Shown: positions 1 to 7,902 of the stretch, piece by piece
Position numbering within the stretch: the first letter of the stretch is position 1
Layout of the letters: each line of letters starts with the position of its first letter
DNA from: a bacterium
GTDB lineage: Bacteria > Actinomycetota > Acidimicrobiia > Spongiisociales > JAHEDJ01
Reading direction: 5' to 3'
Length of the DNA stretch: 57,930 nt
NCBI GenBank assembly: GCA_024641325.1
Contig: JAHEDJ010000006.1
Span: 1-57,930 of the forward strand
Made by a program: the position numbers and the translations under genes
Notes under the pieces: generated by a model
Database searches by the model: none
Told to the model about the DNA's origin: nothing
Seen by the model: the letters and a program-made list of their open reading frames with translations, nothing else

Positions 1-130
1 GCCTCTGGCCTCTGGCCTCTGGCCTACTGCTCGTGATCCCGGCTTCAACCGGGAGCTAATTGCCAATCGCCAATTGCCATTTGCATTTGCCAATTGCCAG
101 TTGCTTATGGCCTATGGCCTATGGCCTACT
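1..130. repeat. Degenerate heptanucleotide tandem array
   Basis: This spacer downstream of ilvA is almost entirely 7-bp periodic. Positions 1-28 hold three GCCTCTG units plus a degenerate one. From about 59 to 130 the units run TTGCCAA, TCGCCAA, TTGCCAT, then TTGCCAA, TTGCCAG, TTGCTTA and three copies of TGGCCTA. A small hairpin (CCGGG arms, 38-53) interrupts the array. It resembles the short tandemly repeated sequences described in cyanobacteria, but that is only an analogy. No gene is supported here. Confidence 0.7.
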
Positions 131-131
131 C

Positions 132-1340
132 CTACCCGAGGAGTCCGTTCTCCCGGAGGGCGCCCCGCAACTCTTCCGAGTGCTCGGGCCCGCGGGTTTC
201 TACGGCAATCAGGACTTCCGTGAAACCGACCGGCACCCCGCCTTCCTCCCGGTAGTGCTCCACGGAGACGACATTGCCCCCATGGGAAGCGATCACATCG
301 AGCAGACCGGCCAGCTGACCCGGCACGTCTGGAATCCGTACCCGGTACCAGGCGAAGCGTCCGGCGGCGGCGAGACCCCCGCGAATAACGCGATTGAGGA
401 GGAGCAGGTCGATGTTGCCGCCAGAGAGAACGATGACGAACGGATCCGGCAGGTGGTCGAGCCGGCCGTCCATGAGAGCTGCGACGCCGACGGCGCCCGA
501 CGCCTCAACCATCAGCTTCGTGCGTTCGAGAAGGAAGGCGACGGCCTGCATTGCCTGGGGGTCATCGACCGTTTCCAGTTCGTCAACGAAAGCCTCGATG
601 TGTTCGAAAGCGAGGAGCGAGGGTTCGTGGACGGCGATCCCGTCGGCGACGGTCGGCCGGGGCGGAACCGGCGTTGGTGAACCCTTTTCTCGGCTCAGCT
701 TGTAGGTATTGGCGGTGACGATTTCAATGCCGACAATGCGGATATCCGGCCGCAACGCTTTGAGCGCGGCGGCGGATCCGGCCATGAGACCACCTCCGCC
801 AACCGGAATGACGACCGTTCCGGCGTCCGGGACCTGCTCGGCCATCTCGATCCCCAGAGTCCCCTGACCCGTCACGATTGTGGCGTCGTCGTAGGGGTGG
901 ATGAAGCGGGCGCCTGTGTTATCGGCATGGCCCCTGGCCGCGATGACCGCGTCTTCGAGGCTCGTGCCGGTGAGCCGAACCTCTGCCCCGTATTCCCTGG
1001 TCGCCGAGACCTTGGGCAGCGGCGCGGTCTCAGGCATGAAGACGGTTGCCTGAACGCCGGTCGACTGGGCGGCGAGGGCAACACCCTGGGCATGGTTGCC
1101 GGCCGAGGCAGCAACGACACCGGCAGAGCGTTCGTCGGCGTCGAGCTGTGAGAGGACGTTCATCGCTCCCCGGATCTTGAACGATCCGGTCCGTTGCAGG
1201 TTCTCCGCCTTGAACCAGACATCGCGTCCCGTCATCCGCGAGAACGAAGTTGAGTGGATGGACGGTGTCACGAGCACAGTCGAACCGATGCGGGCTTGTG
1301 CAGCGCGAATCTCGTCGAGGGAGATCAGTTTGTCAGGCAA
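132..1340 (-). CDS. ilvA: Threonine ammonia-lyase (threonine dehydratase) with C-terminal ACT domain
   Basis: A PLP-dependent fold-type II enzyme that converts threonine to 2-oxobutyrate and ammonia, the first step towards isoleucine. The PLP lysine lies in [11 protein letters not shown] (about residue 55), a glycine-rich phosphate loop GGGGLMAG follows, and the last ~75 residues look like one ACT domain ([19 protein letters not shown]). At about 402 aa it matches the short single-ACT form rather than the ~510-aa E. coli type. The reading frame stays open to 1382 (TTG), but that extension (DSIAEK...) is encoded by a hairpin repeat. I choose TTG 1340 because AGAGGA lies about 9 nt upstream of it. 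Function is well supported; the start is moderately certain. Confidence 0.9.
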   Translation of the reverse strand: MPDKLISLDEIRAAQARIGSTVLVTPSIHSTSFSRMTGRDVWFKAENLQRTGSFKIRGAMNVLSQLDADERSAGVVAASAGNHAQGVALAAQSTGVQATVFMPETAPLPKVSATREYGAEVRLTGTSLEDAVIAARGHADNTGARFIHPYDDATIVTGQGTLGIEMAEQVPDAGTVVIPVGGGGLMAGSAAALKALRPDIRIVGIEIVTANTYKLSREKGSPTPVPPRPTVADGIAVHEPSLLAFEHIEAFVDELETVDDPQAMQAVAFLLERTKLMVEASGAVGVAALMDGRLDHLPDPFVIVLSGGNIDLLLLNRVIRGGLAAAGRFAWYRVRIPDVPGQLAGLLDVIASHGGNVVSVEHYREEGGVPVGFTEVLIAVETRGPEHSEELRGALRENGLLG

Positions 1341-1353
1341 TTCGGTGTTCCTC

Positions 1354-1406
1354 TTTTTCTCAGCAATGCTGTCTGTCACCAACGGTACATAGCATTGCCG
1401 AGAAAA
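1354..1406. repeat. Hairpin repeat, copy A (core subtype 2)
   Basis: An imperfect palindrome with arms TTTTTCTCAGCAATGCT and AGCATTGCCGAGAAAA around a non-palindromic core. It overlaps the 5' end of the open ilvA frame. Its core, read on the minus strand (TGTACCGTT...), is closer to the copy at 26845 than to the copies at 6308, 18684 and 19753. Confidence 0.8.
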
Positions 1407-1419
1407 CCGGGTTGCGGGA

Positions 1420-1449
1420 TTGACGATTGCCTGTGTAATTCGATACCAT
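1420..1449 (+). promoter_or_regulatory. Putative sigma70-type promoter for rplM-rpsI-glmM
   Basis: TTGACG (1420-1425) and TACCAT (1444-1449) are separated by 18 bp. The ~40 nt leader before rplM contains a GC-rich stem-loop (CGCGGGG...CCCCTCGCG), which could be an autoregulatory ribosomal-protein leader; that role is speculative. Confidence 0.5.
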
Positions 1450-1493
1450 GCGTCGGCTCCGCTATCGCGGGGTTCTCCCCTCGCGAGGATTCG

Positions 1494-1949
1494 ATGATGC
1501 AGAAGACCTATTCACCAAAACCCGACGACGTGCAACGCGCCTGGCATGTCGTGGACGCGGAAGGCCTCCCACTCGGGCGGCTGGCGTCCGAGATCGCTCA
1601 GGTGCTGCGCGGAAAGCACAAGCCGCAATTTGCGCCGCATCTCGACGTTGGTGATTTTGTCGTCGTAGTCAACGCCGACAAGGTGGCGGTGACATCGAGC
1701 AAATCCGAACGCAAGATTTACTACCGGCATTCCGGTTTCCCGGGTGGGTTGAAGGAAGAGTCCTTCGCGTCGCTCATCGAACGCCGTCCGGAGCAGGTGG
1801 TCGAGCGAGCCGTCAGGGGAATGCTTCCGAAGAATCGCCTCGGACGCCAGATGCTCAAGAAGCTGAAGGTTCACGCCGGGGCGAACCATCCACACGAGGC
1901 ACAATCGCCGCAACCGCTCGTGTTCGATATCCGAAAGGTGGACGCCTGA
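1494..1949 (+). CDS. rplM: 50S ribosomal protein L13 (uL13)
   Basis: Large-subunit protein of about 151 aa, the normal length for uL13. Family-typical stretches are visible: [16 protein letters not shown] near the N-terminus, [14 protein letters not shown] in the middle and [12 protein letters not shown]-like sequence ([20 protein letters not shown]). Two adjacent ATGs occur (1494 and 1497) after GCGAGG; the first is used. The stop overlaps the rpsI start by 1 nt (TGATG), the classic L13-S9 pair. Confidence 0.96.
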   Translation: MMQKTYSPKPDDVQRAWHVVDAEGLPLGRLASEIAQVLRGKHKPQFAPHLDVGDFVVVVNADKVAVTSSKSERKIYYRHSGFPGGLKEESFASLIERRPEQVVERAVRGMLPKNRLGRQMLKKLKVHAGANHPHEAQSPQPLVFDIRKVDA

Positions 1950-2341
1950 TGTCCAAGCCACTCGTTCAGGCAACCGGGCGTCGCAAGTCCTCGGTTGCCC
2001 GTGTCCGACTCCATGAGGGCACCGGTCGCGTTGTCATCAACGACCGGTCGTTGGAGGATTTCTTCCCGACAATGGCTCAGCGTATCCGTGTGCTCGAACC
2101 GCTCCGTGTGGGCGAAGTAGAAGGCCGCTACGACGTGTACGCCACAGTCCATGGTGGCGGCACGACCGGGCAGACCGACGCGATTCGTCTCGGCATCGCC
2201 CGCGGAATCCTCGAGCTGATCCCGGAACTCCGGCCACAACTCAAGAGCAACGGCCTGCTGACCAGGGACGCTCGCAGGGTTGAGCGCAAGAAGTACGGTC
2301 TCCGCAAGGCCCGCCGCGCTCCGCAGTACACAAAGCGCTAG
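1949..2341 (+). CDS. rpsI: 30S ribosomal protein S9 (uS9)
   Basis: Small-subunit protein of 130 aa. It starts with the conserved [15 protein letters not shown] region, has the [18 protein letters not shown] segment, and ends in the basic tail RRAPQYTKR that reaches towards the decoding site. It overlaps rplM by 1 nt and its TAG stop directly abuts the glmM ATG, so the three genes are probably one transcript. Confidence 0.97.
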   Translation: MSKPLVQATGRRKSSVARVRLHEGTGRVVINDRSLEDFFPTMAQRIRVLEPLRVGEVEGRYDVYATVHGGGTTGQTDAIRLGIARGILELIPELRPQLKSNGLLTRDARRVERKKYGLRKARRAPQYTKR

Positions 2342-3673
2342 ATGCTCAAGGAGGGTCGCAGACTCTTCGGAACGGACGGCATCCGCGGTGTCGCGAACAC
2401 CGAGCTGACGGCCGACTTCGTGATGCGATTGAGTCGCGCCGCCGGCGAGGCGCTTCCGCGTGGACCGGTTGTCGTTGGCCGCGACACCCGGCGGTCGGGT
2501 GAGATGTTGTCCTCCGCGCTTCAGGCCGGGTTTCACAGCGTCGGCATCGACACGATCGATGTCGGCGTGCTCCCGTCTGGAGGGGTCGCCCATCTCACCG
2601 GTGCCAGCGGCGCCATGATGGGCGCCATCGTCAGCGCCTCGCACAATCCAGCCTCAGACAACGGCATCAAACTGCTGGGAGCGTCGGGGGCCAAGCTAAC
2701 CGATGCCGAAGAAGATGAGATTGAGGCCCGGCTCCGAATGGATCGCCCCTTCAACGTCGCCGTCGGCGAGGCGGTCGGCACCAGGTTCTTGAACACCGAA
2801 TCCTTCTCGGAGTATCTCGATTTCCTGACGGGGCTTGCCGAGTACTCATTCCGCAGCCTTGCGCTGGTGCTCGACTGCGCCAACGGTGCCGCATACAAGG
2901 CGGCGCCTCAGTTGTTCCAACGATTGAAGGCCGACGTTACGGTCCTGGCCGCCGACCCGGACGGAACCAACATCAACGACGGCGTTGGGGCCACTTCCCC
3001 TGCGTTTCTCGCCAGGGAGGCGAAAGGCCGCCTGGGCCTCGCCTTCGACGGTGACGCAGATCGGCTGATTGCAGTGGACGAGGAGGGCGTACCCGCCAAC
3101 GGCGACGTCATCATGGCCGTCATCGCTCGTCACATGCACGAGCGCGGTCGATTGAAGAATGACACCGTGGTTGCCACCGTGATGTCGAATCTGGGTTTCC
3201 GCAAGGCGATGGAATCCATCGGTGTCACTCTGATCCAGACTCAGGTTGGTGATCGCTATGTACTCGAGGGTATGCGGGAGCACGGCGCGTCATTCGGCGG
3301 CGAGCAATCGGGGCACGTGATCTTCCTCAACGATTTGGTGACCGGAGATGGTCTTTTGACCGCACTTCGGCTGGTTGAGGTGGTGGCCGCGACCGGTCGG
3401 CGGCTCGCAGATCTCCGCAGAGAAACCATCACCGAATTCCCGCAGATTCTGCGAAATGTCAGGGTGGCAGACACCAAAGGGTTGGATGGGTCCGAGGTGA
3501 TCTGGTCCGCAGTTGAGCGAGCCGAAAACGGCCTCGCCGGCGACGGTCGGGTCCTGGTTAGGGCCTCCGGGACCGAACCGTTGATAAGGGTCATGGTCGA
3601 GGCCTCCACAAAGGAAGGCGCAGCGGCGATCGCCGACGATCTGATCGGTGTTGTGCGAGCCGAGCTGGCCTGA
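2342..3673 (+). CDS. glmM: Phosphoglucosamine mutase
   Basis: Interconverts glucosamine-6-phosphate and glucosamine-1-phosphate, the second step from fructose-6-phosphate towards UDP-GlcNAc. At 443 aa it has the family's usual length. The N-terminal RRLFGTDGIRG, the phosphoserine loop SASHNPASDNGIK (catalytic Ser about residue 100), the metal loop FDGDADR and the sugar-binding GEQSGH are all present, as is the C-terminal phosphate-binding RASGTEPLIRVM. It begins immediately after the rpsI stop and lies upstream of glmS, so the two consecutive amino-sugar enzymes are neighbours, separated by the glmS ribozyme. Confidence 0.96.
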   Translation: MLKEGRRLFGTDGIRGVANTELTADFVMRLSRAAGEALPRGPVVVGRDTRRSGEMLSSALQAGFHSVGIDTIDVGVLPSGGVAHLTGASGAMMGAIVSASHNPASDNGIKLLGASGAKLTDAEEDEIEARLRMDRPFNVAVGEAVGTRFLNTESFSEYLDFLTGLAEYSFRSLALVLDCANGAAYKAAPQLFQRLKADVTVLAADPDGTNINDGVGATSPAFLAREAKGRLGLAFDGDADRLIAVDEEGVPANGDVIMAVIARHMHERGRLKNDTVVATVMSNLGFRKAMESIGVTLIQTQVGDRYVLEGMREHGASFGGEQSGHVIFLNDLVTGDGLLTALRLVEVVAATGRRLADLRRETITEFPQILRNVRVADTKGLDGSEVIWSAVERAENGLAGDGRVLVRASGTEPLIRVMVEASTKEGAAAIADDLIGVVRAELA

Positions 3674-3753
3674 TCCTCGGATCCCGCTCTTCATATCGGG
3701 AACCGGTGGCCGACGACTATCGTTCTGTGCGATCCGGGATGCAGAACATTTCA

Positions 3754-3884
3754 GCGCCTGGCCCCGCAAGGGGTGACGAGGAAGAGGGAGTATCGAACCT
3801 TCGGCGGATGCCCTCTCGGTTCCCACGATCGTGACGGAGCGGATCAAAGCCACCGGGCAACCGGTGCTACAAAGCCCGCTCCGA
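3754..3884 (+). ncRNA. glmS ribozyme (GlcN6P-responsive self-cleaving riboswitch)
   Basis: Located ~95 nt upstream of the glmS ATG. Self-cleavage is expected between A3753 and G3754. The core matches the class as I remember it from Thermoanaerobacter and Bacillus: AGCGCCTGG at the 5' end, a P2 stem CCCC-GCAA-GGGG, then TGACGAGG (3774-3781). Next comes a P3 pairing AGAGGG with CCCTCT around the conserved TATCGA...TTCGGCGGATG (3791-3810). The distal P4 domain is GGAGCGG...CCGCTCC, enclosing a CACCGG-GCAA-CCGGTG hairpin. Cofactor glucosamine-6-phosphate would trigger cleavage and lower GlmS. The region from 3674 to 3753 holds no other feature I can support. Confidence 0.93.
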
Positions 3885-3979
3885 CGTGGGGTGCCACAGT
3901 CAGATGCTGCGGCATGACGGACCGTCCCGGTTGATTGTCGGCATCAGGCCGGCGCGGAACGTGGGAAGGAAAGAACACG

Positions 3980-5806
3980 ATGTGTGGCATCGTCGGGTAT
4001 GTGGGACCGCGTCCGGTCCAACCACTGTTGATCGGAGGACTCCGACGTCTCGAATACCGGGGATATGACTCTGCCGGCATGGCGATCCTCGAAGAAGTCG
4101 GAGTCGAGATCACTCGCAAAGCAGGGCGCGTCGCCGATCTCGAGTCTGAACTGGAAGGACGGATCAGCAATGGCACCACCGGAATCGGGCACACACGCTG
4201 GGCCACTCACGGCGCTCCCAACACGACCAACGCTCATCCGCACGCGGACTGCGCTGGAAGCGTTGCCGTCGTTCACAACGGGATCATTGAGAACTGGGCG
4301 GACCTCAAAGCCGACCTGATCGAGGCCGGGCATTTGTTCCGGTCTGAAACCGACACCGAAGTAGTCGCTCACCTGATAGAGGATCGGGCCGATCTCCCTC
4401 TCGATGAGGCCGTACGGGAAGCCATGCGATTGGCCGAAGGCGCGCTGGCGCTGGCCGTTGTCAGGAACGATGAACCGGAACTCATTGTCGGTGCCCGCCG
4501 CGGTAGCCCGCTGGTGATAGGCCTCGGGGACGGCGAGAATTTCCTGGCGTCCGATATTCCGGCATTCCTCGAATACACCAGGCGGATGGCGGTCCTCGAC
4601 GACGATCGAATCGTGGCCGTGCGGCCCGGGGGCATCACCATCAGCGACCTCTCCGGAACGATCGTTGAGCCGGTAACAAGGGAAATCGAGTGGGATCTCG
4701 ATTCGGCTGAGAAGGGCGGCTTTCCCGACTTCATGCTCAAGGAGATCTTCGAGCAACCCAAGGCGATCCGCGACACTCTGCGCGGCCGGCTCGATTCAGA
4801 TGGACTGGTGCGGCTGCTCGAGCTCGAACTCGATGTCGAAATCGCCCGATCCTTCGACAAGGTATTTGTGGTTGCCTGCGGGACCTCCTTTCACGCAGCG
4901 ATGATGGCCAAGTACGCCATCGAACGCTGGACGCGCCTTCCTGTGGAGATCGACATTGCATCCGAGTTCAGATACCGCGACCCGATTCTCGACGGCAACA
5001 CGCTGGTGGTGGGCATTTCCCAGTCGGGCGAAACGCTGGACACTCTGGCCGCCGTCCGCTACGCCCGCGCACAGGGCGCCAAGCTCATCGCGGTGACGAA
5101 CGTTGTCGACTCTGCAATGGCCCGGGAGGCCGACGCCGTGCTCTATACGCGGGCCGGGCCGGAGATCGGAGTTGCTGCGACGAAGACATTCACGACGCAG
5201 TTGATCGCAATGCAGCTGCTGGCCCTGTGGCTGGCACATGCGCGAGGTTCTCTCGACGACGCCGTCATCCAGAATGCTGTGAAGGCGATGTTCGCCCTAC
5301 CCGATCAGGTCGAAGAAGTGCTCCGGCAGTCGGACGGCATCCGTGAGATGTCCGAGCAGTGGACCGACCGCCGTGACTTCTTCTTCCTGGGGAGGAGCGC
5401 CGCCTTCCCGGTGGCGATGGAGGGCGCGCTCAAGCTCAAAGAGATCGCCTATCTGCGCGCCGAGGGTTACCCGGCCGGCGAAATGAAGCACGGTCCTATC
5501 GCGCTGATCGAGGAGGGCGTCGTAGTCATCGGCGTCGCCACGAACAGCCATGTGAAGGGCAAGATGCTCTCCAATATGCAGGAAATGCGCGCCCGCAGCG
5601 GAACCATCCTCCTGGTGCTCACCGAGGGGGACACGGAGGGAGAAGCTGTTGCCGACGAGGTGATATTCGTTCCCTGGGCACCGGAATTGCTCAGCCCGGT
5701 GACCGCGGTGGTGCCACTGCAATTACTCGCCTACTGGCTGGCGAAACAGCGCGGACTCGACGTGGACAAACCACGTAATCTGGCCAAGACGGTGACGGTG
5801 GAGTAG
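3980..5806 (+). CDS. glmS: Glutamine--fructose-6-phosphate aminotransferase (isomerizing)
   Basis: Makes glucosamine-6-phosphate from fructose-6-phosphate and glutamine, feeding peptidoglycan precursor synthesis. The mature N-terminal Cys nucleophile is in MCGIVGYVG. The glutaminase domain includes RRLEYRGYDSAG, GHTRWATHG and HNGIIEN. Two SIS domains follow (ACGTSFHAA, GISQSGETLDT), and the C-terminus AKTVTVE is typical. Its 608 aa match the family. The ATG at 3980 is chosen because of GGAAGGAAAG upstream and because Cys must follow Met; the open frame extends further 5' without support. Expression is probably controlled by the ribozyme just upstream. Confidence 0.97.
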   Translation: MCGIVGYVGPRPVQPLLIGGLRRLEYRGYDSAGMAILEEVGVEITRKAGRVADLESELEGRISNGTTGIGHTRWATHGAPNTTNAHPHADCAGSVAVVHNGIIENWADLKADLIEAGHLFRSETDTEVVAHLIEDRADLPLDEAVREAMRLAEGALALAVVRNDEPELIVGARRGSPLVIGLGDGENFLASDIPAFLEYTRRMAVLDDDRIVAVRPGGITISDLSGTIVEPVTREIEWDLDSAEKGGFPDFMLKEIFEQPKAIRDTLRGRLDSDGLVRLLELELDVEIARSFDKVFVVACGTSFHAAMMAKYAIERWTRLPVEIDIASEFRYRDPILDGNTLVVGISQSGETLDTLAAVRYARAQGAKLIAVTNVVDSAMAREADAVLYTRAGPEIGVAATKTFTTQLIAMQLLALWLAHARGSLDDAVIQNAVKAMFALPDQVEEVLRQSDGIREMSEQWTDRRDFFFLGRSAAFPVAMEGALKLKEIAYLRAEGYPAGEMKHGPIALIEEGVVVIGVATNSHVKGKMLSNMQEMRARSGTILLVLTEGDTEGEAVADEVIFVPWAPELLSPVTAVVPLQLLAYWLAKQRGLDVDKPRNLAKTVTVE

Positions 5807-5809
5807 GCG

Positions 5810-5830
5810 CCTGCCGGCTATACCGGCAGG
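5810..5830 (+). terminator. Hairpin after glmS
   Basis: An 8-bp perfect stem CCTGCCGG/CCGGCAGG with a 5-nt loop, starting 4 nt after the glmS stop. There is no T-run, so it may be an RNA-end stabiliser or a weak or factor-assisted terminator. Confidence 0.45.
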
Positions 5831-5905
5831 TCGAGTTCCTGCGTAACTCGGCCCGAAGGGCGAACTGCGCACTGCTTTCTCGTCCCCCGCCGTATGGCGG
5901 CAGCG

Positions 5906-5911
5906 TATGCT
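5906..5911 (+). promoter_or_regulatory. Putative -10 box of leaderless acpS promoter
   Basis: TATGCT lies 6 nt before the acpS ATG and no ribosome binding site is present. The spacing would put the transcription start at or very near the start codon. Confidence 0.45.
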
Positions 5912-5917
5912 GCCTGA

Positions 5918-6292
5918 ATGCGCATAATCGGACTTGGGGTCGACCTCGCAGAAATCGAGAGGGTCGAGCGACTGCTCGACAAGTACGAGCGGTTCCCAGA
6001 ACGGGTATTCACCGAGCACGAGCGTGCCTACGCATCACGCTTCGCCAATCCGGCTCGACGCTACGCGGCTCGCTTTGCCGGGAAGGAAGCGGTCATGAAG
6101 AGCATGGGAACGGGATGGCGCAGGATCCGATGGCAGGACGTCGAGATCACAGGAGGGGGAGCACCCCGGGTAAACCTCTTCGGCACAGCCAAAGCACGTG
6201 CCGCGCAGCTCGGTGTCAGCGAAGTGCTGGTCACGATCACCCACACGGACGTTACGGCCATGGTGATGGCGGTAGCGGTTGGGGAGCACTGA
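5918..6292 (+). CDS. acpS: Holo-[acyl-carrier-protein] synthase
   Basis: Transfers 4'-phosphopantetheine from CoA to acyl carrier protein. At 124 aa it is a typical short AcpS. The Mg-binding Asp of GLGVDLAEIERV (about D9) and the Glu of RFAGKEAVMKSMG (about E57) are both present, and VTITHTDVTAMVMAVA forms the C-terminal strand. No SD is seen; the start follows a TATGCT box by 6 nt. A pair of hairpin repeats begins 15 nt after the stop. Confidence 0.93.
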   Translation: MRIIGLGVDLAEIERVERLLDKYERFPERVFTEHERAYASRFANPARRYAARFAGKEAVMKSMGTGWRRIRWQDVEITGGGAPRVNLFGTAKARAAQLGVSEVLVTITHTDVTAMVMAVAVGEH

Positions 6293-6307
6293 GGTAGGCA
6301 GCCCTGG

Positions 6308-6360
6308 TTTTTTCTCAGCAATGCTGTTGCGCGTGGGGAACGACAGTATTGCCGAGAAAA
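6308..6360 (+). repeat. Hairpin repeat, copy B1
   Basis: An imperfect palindrome with arms TTTTCTCAGCAATGCTGT and ACAGTATTGCCGAGAAAA around the oriented core TGCGCGTGGGGAACG. It lies just downstream of acpS and is followed 10 nt later by copy B2. Confidence 0.85.
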
Positions 6361-6370
6361 TGGGAGACCG

Positions 6371-6420
6371 TTTCCAAGCAATGCTGTTGCGCGTGGGGAA
6401 CGACAGTATTGCCGAGAAAA
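6371..6420 (+). repeat. Hairpin repeat, copy B2
   Basis: Second copy in the same orientation as B1. From GCAATGCTGTTGCG to the end it is identical to B1, but its left arm is degraded (TTTCCAAGCAATG). The pair is flanked by CCCTGG on the left and CAGGGGG on the right. Confidence 0.85.
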
Positions 6421-6489
6421 CAGGGGGTTCGAGTGGCCGCCGCGACTCTTCCCTATCATCAATGTCGTGCTTGCAACTACTTCCCTCCC

Positions 6490-7902
6490 ATGAAACCCGT
6501 TCTTACGGCAGCGCAATCGGCCGCACTCGACGATGCTGCGACTGAATCGATTCAAGTGCTCATGGAGCGCGCAGGCCTTGGCGTTGCGCTCGCGGCGGTC
6601 GACATGGGAATCGGGTACGGCTCGGAGGTCGTTGTCCTCGCCGGGCCCGGCAACAACGGTGGTGACGGCTACGTCGCAGCCCGCTATTTGCGTGAGCGGG
6701 GCGCGGCGGTCCGGGTGCTGTCCCTTGCCGAGCCGCGCTCAAAGGGCGCCAAGTGGGCAGCCGATCTGGCTCGGTCGGCAGGTGTGCCGATCCTGCCGTG
6801 GGAGGCCGAGCCCGTTCCTGTCGATCTCGTTGTCGATGCCCTTTTCGGCGCCGGGTTCCGGGGCAACCTGCCGGACTCGTCCATCCCCTGGGCGAAGTTC
6901 TCAGGGCGCGTTCTATCGGTAGATGTTCCAAGTGGATTGAACGCCACCGACGGTTCTTCGGCCGGTTCCTGTTTCCGGGCCGAGCGGACCGTGACTTTTC
7001 AGACCAAGAAGGTCGGCCACTTCGTCGGCCTCGGACCAGACATTTGCGGTGTCGTGGAGGTTGTCGCTATTGGCCTGCCGCCCGGTGATTCCGAGTTCTT
7101 TGAATGCGAACGATCCGACGCTCCCCTCCCCGAACGAGGTCGGACCGCGCACAAGTGGTCGACGGGATCGGTGGCGGTCGTGGGTGGCGCACCAGGGATG
7201 ACCGGAGCCGCTCTCCTGGCCGCCTGGTCGGCTCTAGCCGCCGGAGCAGGGTCGGCGTCGATTATCTGTCGTGCCGAAACGCAGGGCATCTATGCTTCCT
7301 CGGCTCCGGGAGTCCTCACCCACGCCTTCGGCAAAGGTGGAGTTCCCGCCACCGAGGACGCCATCGAAGTGCTCGACCACGCTGCCCGGTTCGACGTATT
7401 GGTGGTCGGCCCCGGGCTCGGGCCGGGGGTTGAGGGATTCGTTCGCCTGCTCCTCGAGCGTTGGACCGGTCCGCTGCTCCTCGATGCTGATGGAATCAAC
7501 ACCCTATCCGAGGTCGACCTACTCGCAACCCGCCGAGCACCGACGATTATCACGCCGCACGCGGGGGAGTTTCGGCGACTGACCGGGCATGAGGCCGACT
7601 ACTCGGAAGCAACTTCTCTGGCCAGGGAGACCGGCGCCACGGTGGTACTCAAGGGCAACCCGACCTTCGTCGCCGGAGAAGACCTGTGGGTTGTGGATTC
7701 CGGGGGCCCGGAACTGGCGACCATCGGAACAGGTGATGTGCTTACCGGCATGACGGCGGCTTTTGTTGCCTCCGGTATACCCCACGAGACGGCCGCGAGG
7801 AGTGCCGCCTACTGGCATGGCATTGCCGGTGCGACACTGGCCAAGCGGGAGAACGTCACGGCGATGTCACTGGTACAGGAAGTCGGGAGGGTCGTCCGGT
7901 GA
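6490..7902 (+). CDS. nnr: Bifunctional NAD(P)H-hydrate epimerase / ADP-dependent dehydratase
   Basis: Repairs damaged NADH/NADPH hydrates. The N-terminal ~200 residues are a YjeF_N epimerase domain with GPGNNGGDGYVAARYL, VDALFGAGFRG and SVDVPSGLNATDG. The C-terminal ~250 residues are the ribokinase-like dehydratase with GSVAVVGGAPGMTGAA, LLLDADGIN, TPHAGEF and the GTGDVLTGM active-site motif. The length of ~470 aa is slightly short of the E. coli protein (~515). ATG 6490 is used because the frame upstream runs through the hairpin repeats. Its stop overlaps alr (GTGA), starting an eight-gene overlapping chain. Confidence 0.92.
   Translation: MKPVLTAAQSAALDDAATESIQVLMERAGLGVALAAVDMGIGYGSEVVVLAGPGNNGGDGYVAARYLRERGAAVRVLSLAEPRSKGAKWAADLARSAGVPILPWEAEPVPVDLVVDALFGAGFRGNLPDSSIPWAKFSGRVLSVDVPSGLNATDGSSAGSCFRAERTVTFQTKKVGHFVGLGPDICGVVEVVAIGLPPGDSEFFECERSDAPLPERGRTAHKWSTGSVAVVGGAPGMTGAALLAAWSALAAGAGSASIICRAETQGIYASSAPGVLTHAFGKGGVPATEDAIEVLDHAARFDVLVVGPGLGPGVEGFVRLLLERWTGPLLLDADGINTLSEVDLLATRRAPTIITPHAGEFRRLTGHEADYSEATSLARETGATVVLKGNPTFVAGEDLWVVDSGGPELATIGTGDVLTGMTAAFVASGIPHETAARSAAYWHGIAGATLAKRENVTAMSLVQEVGRVVR

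Noticed and set aside
6308-6420. Hairpin repeats as bidirectional intrinsic terminators
   Set aside because: The arms read T-run, stem, A-run on both strands. An intrinsic terminator needs the opposite order (stem followed by T).
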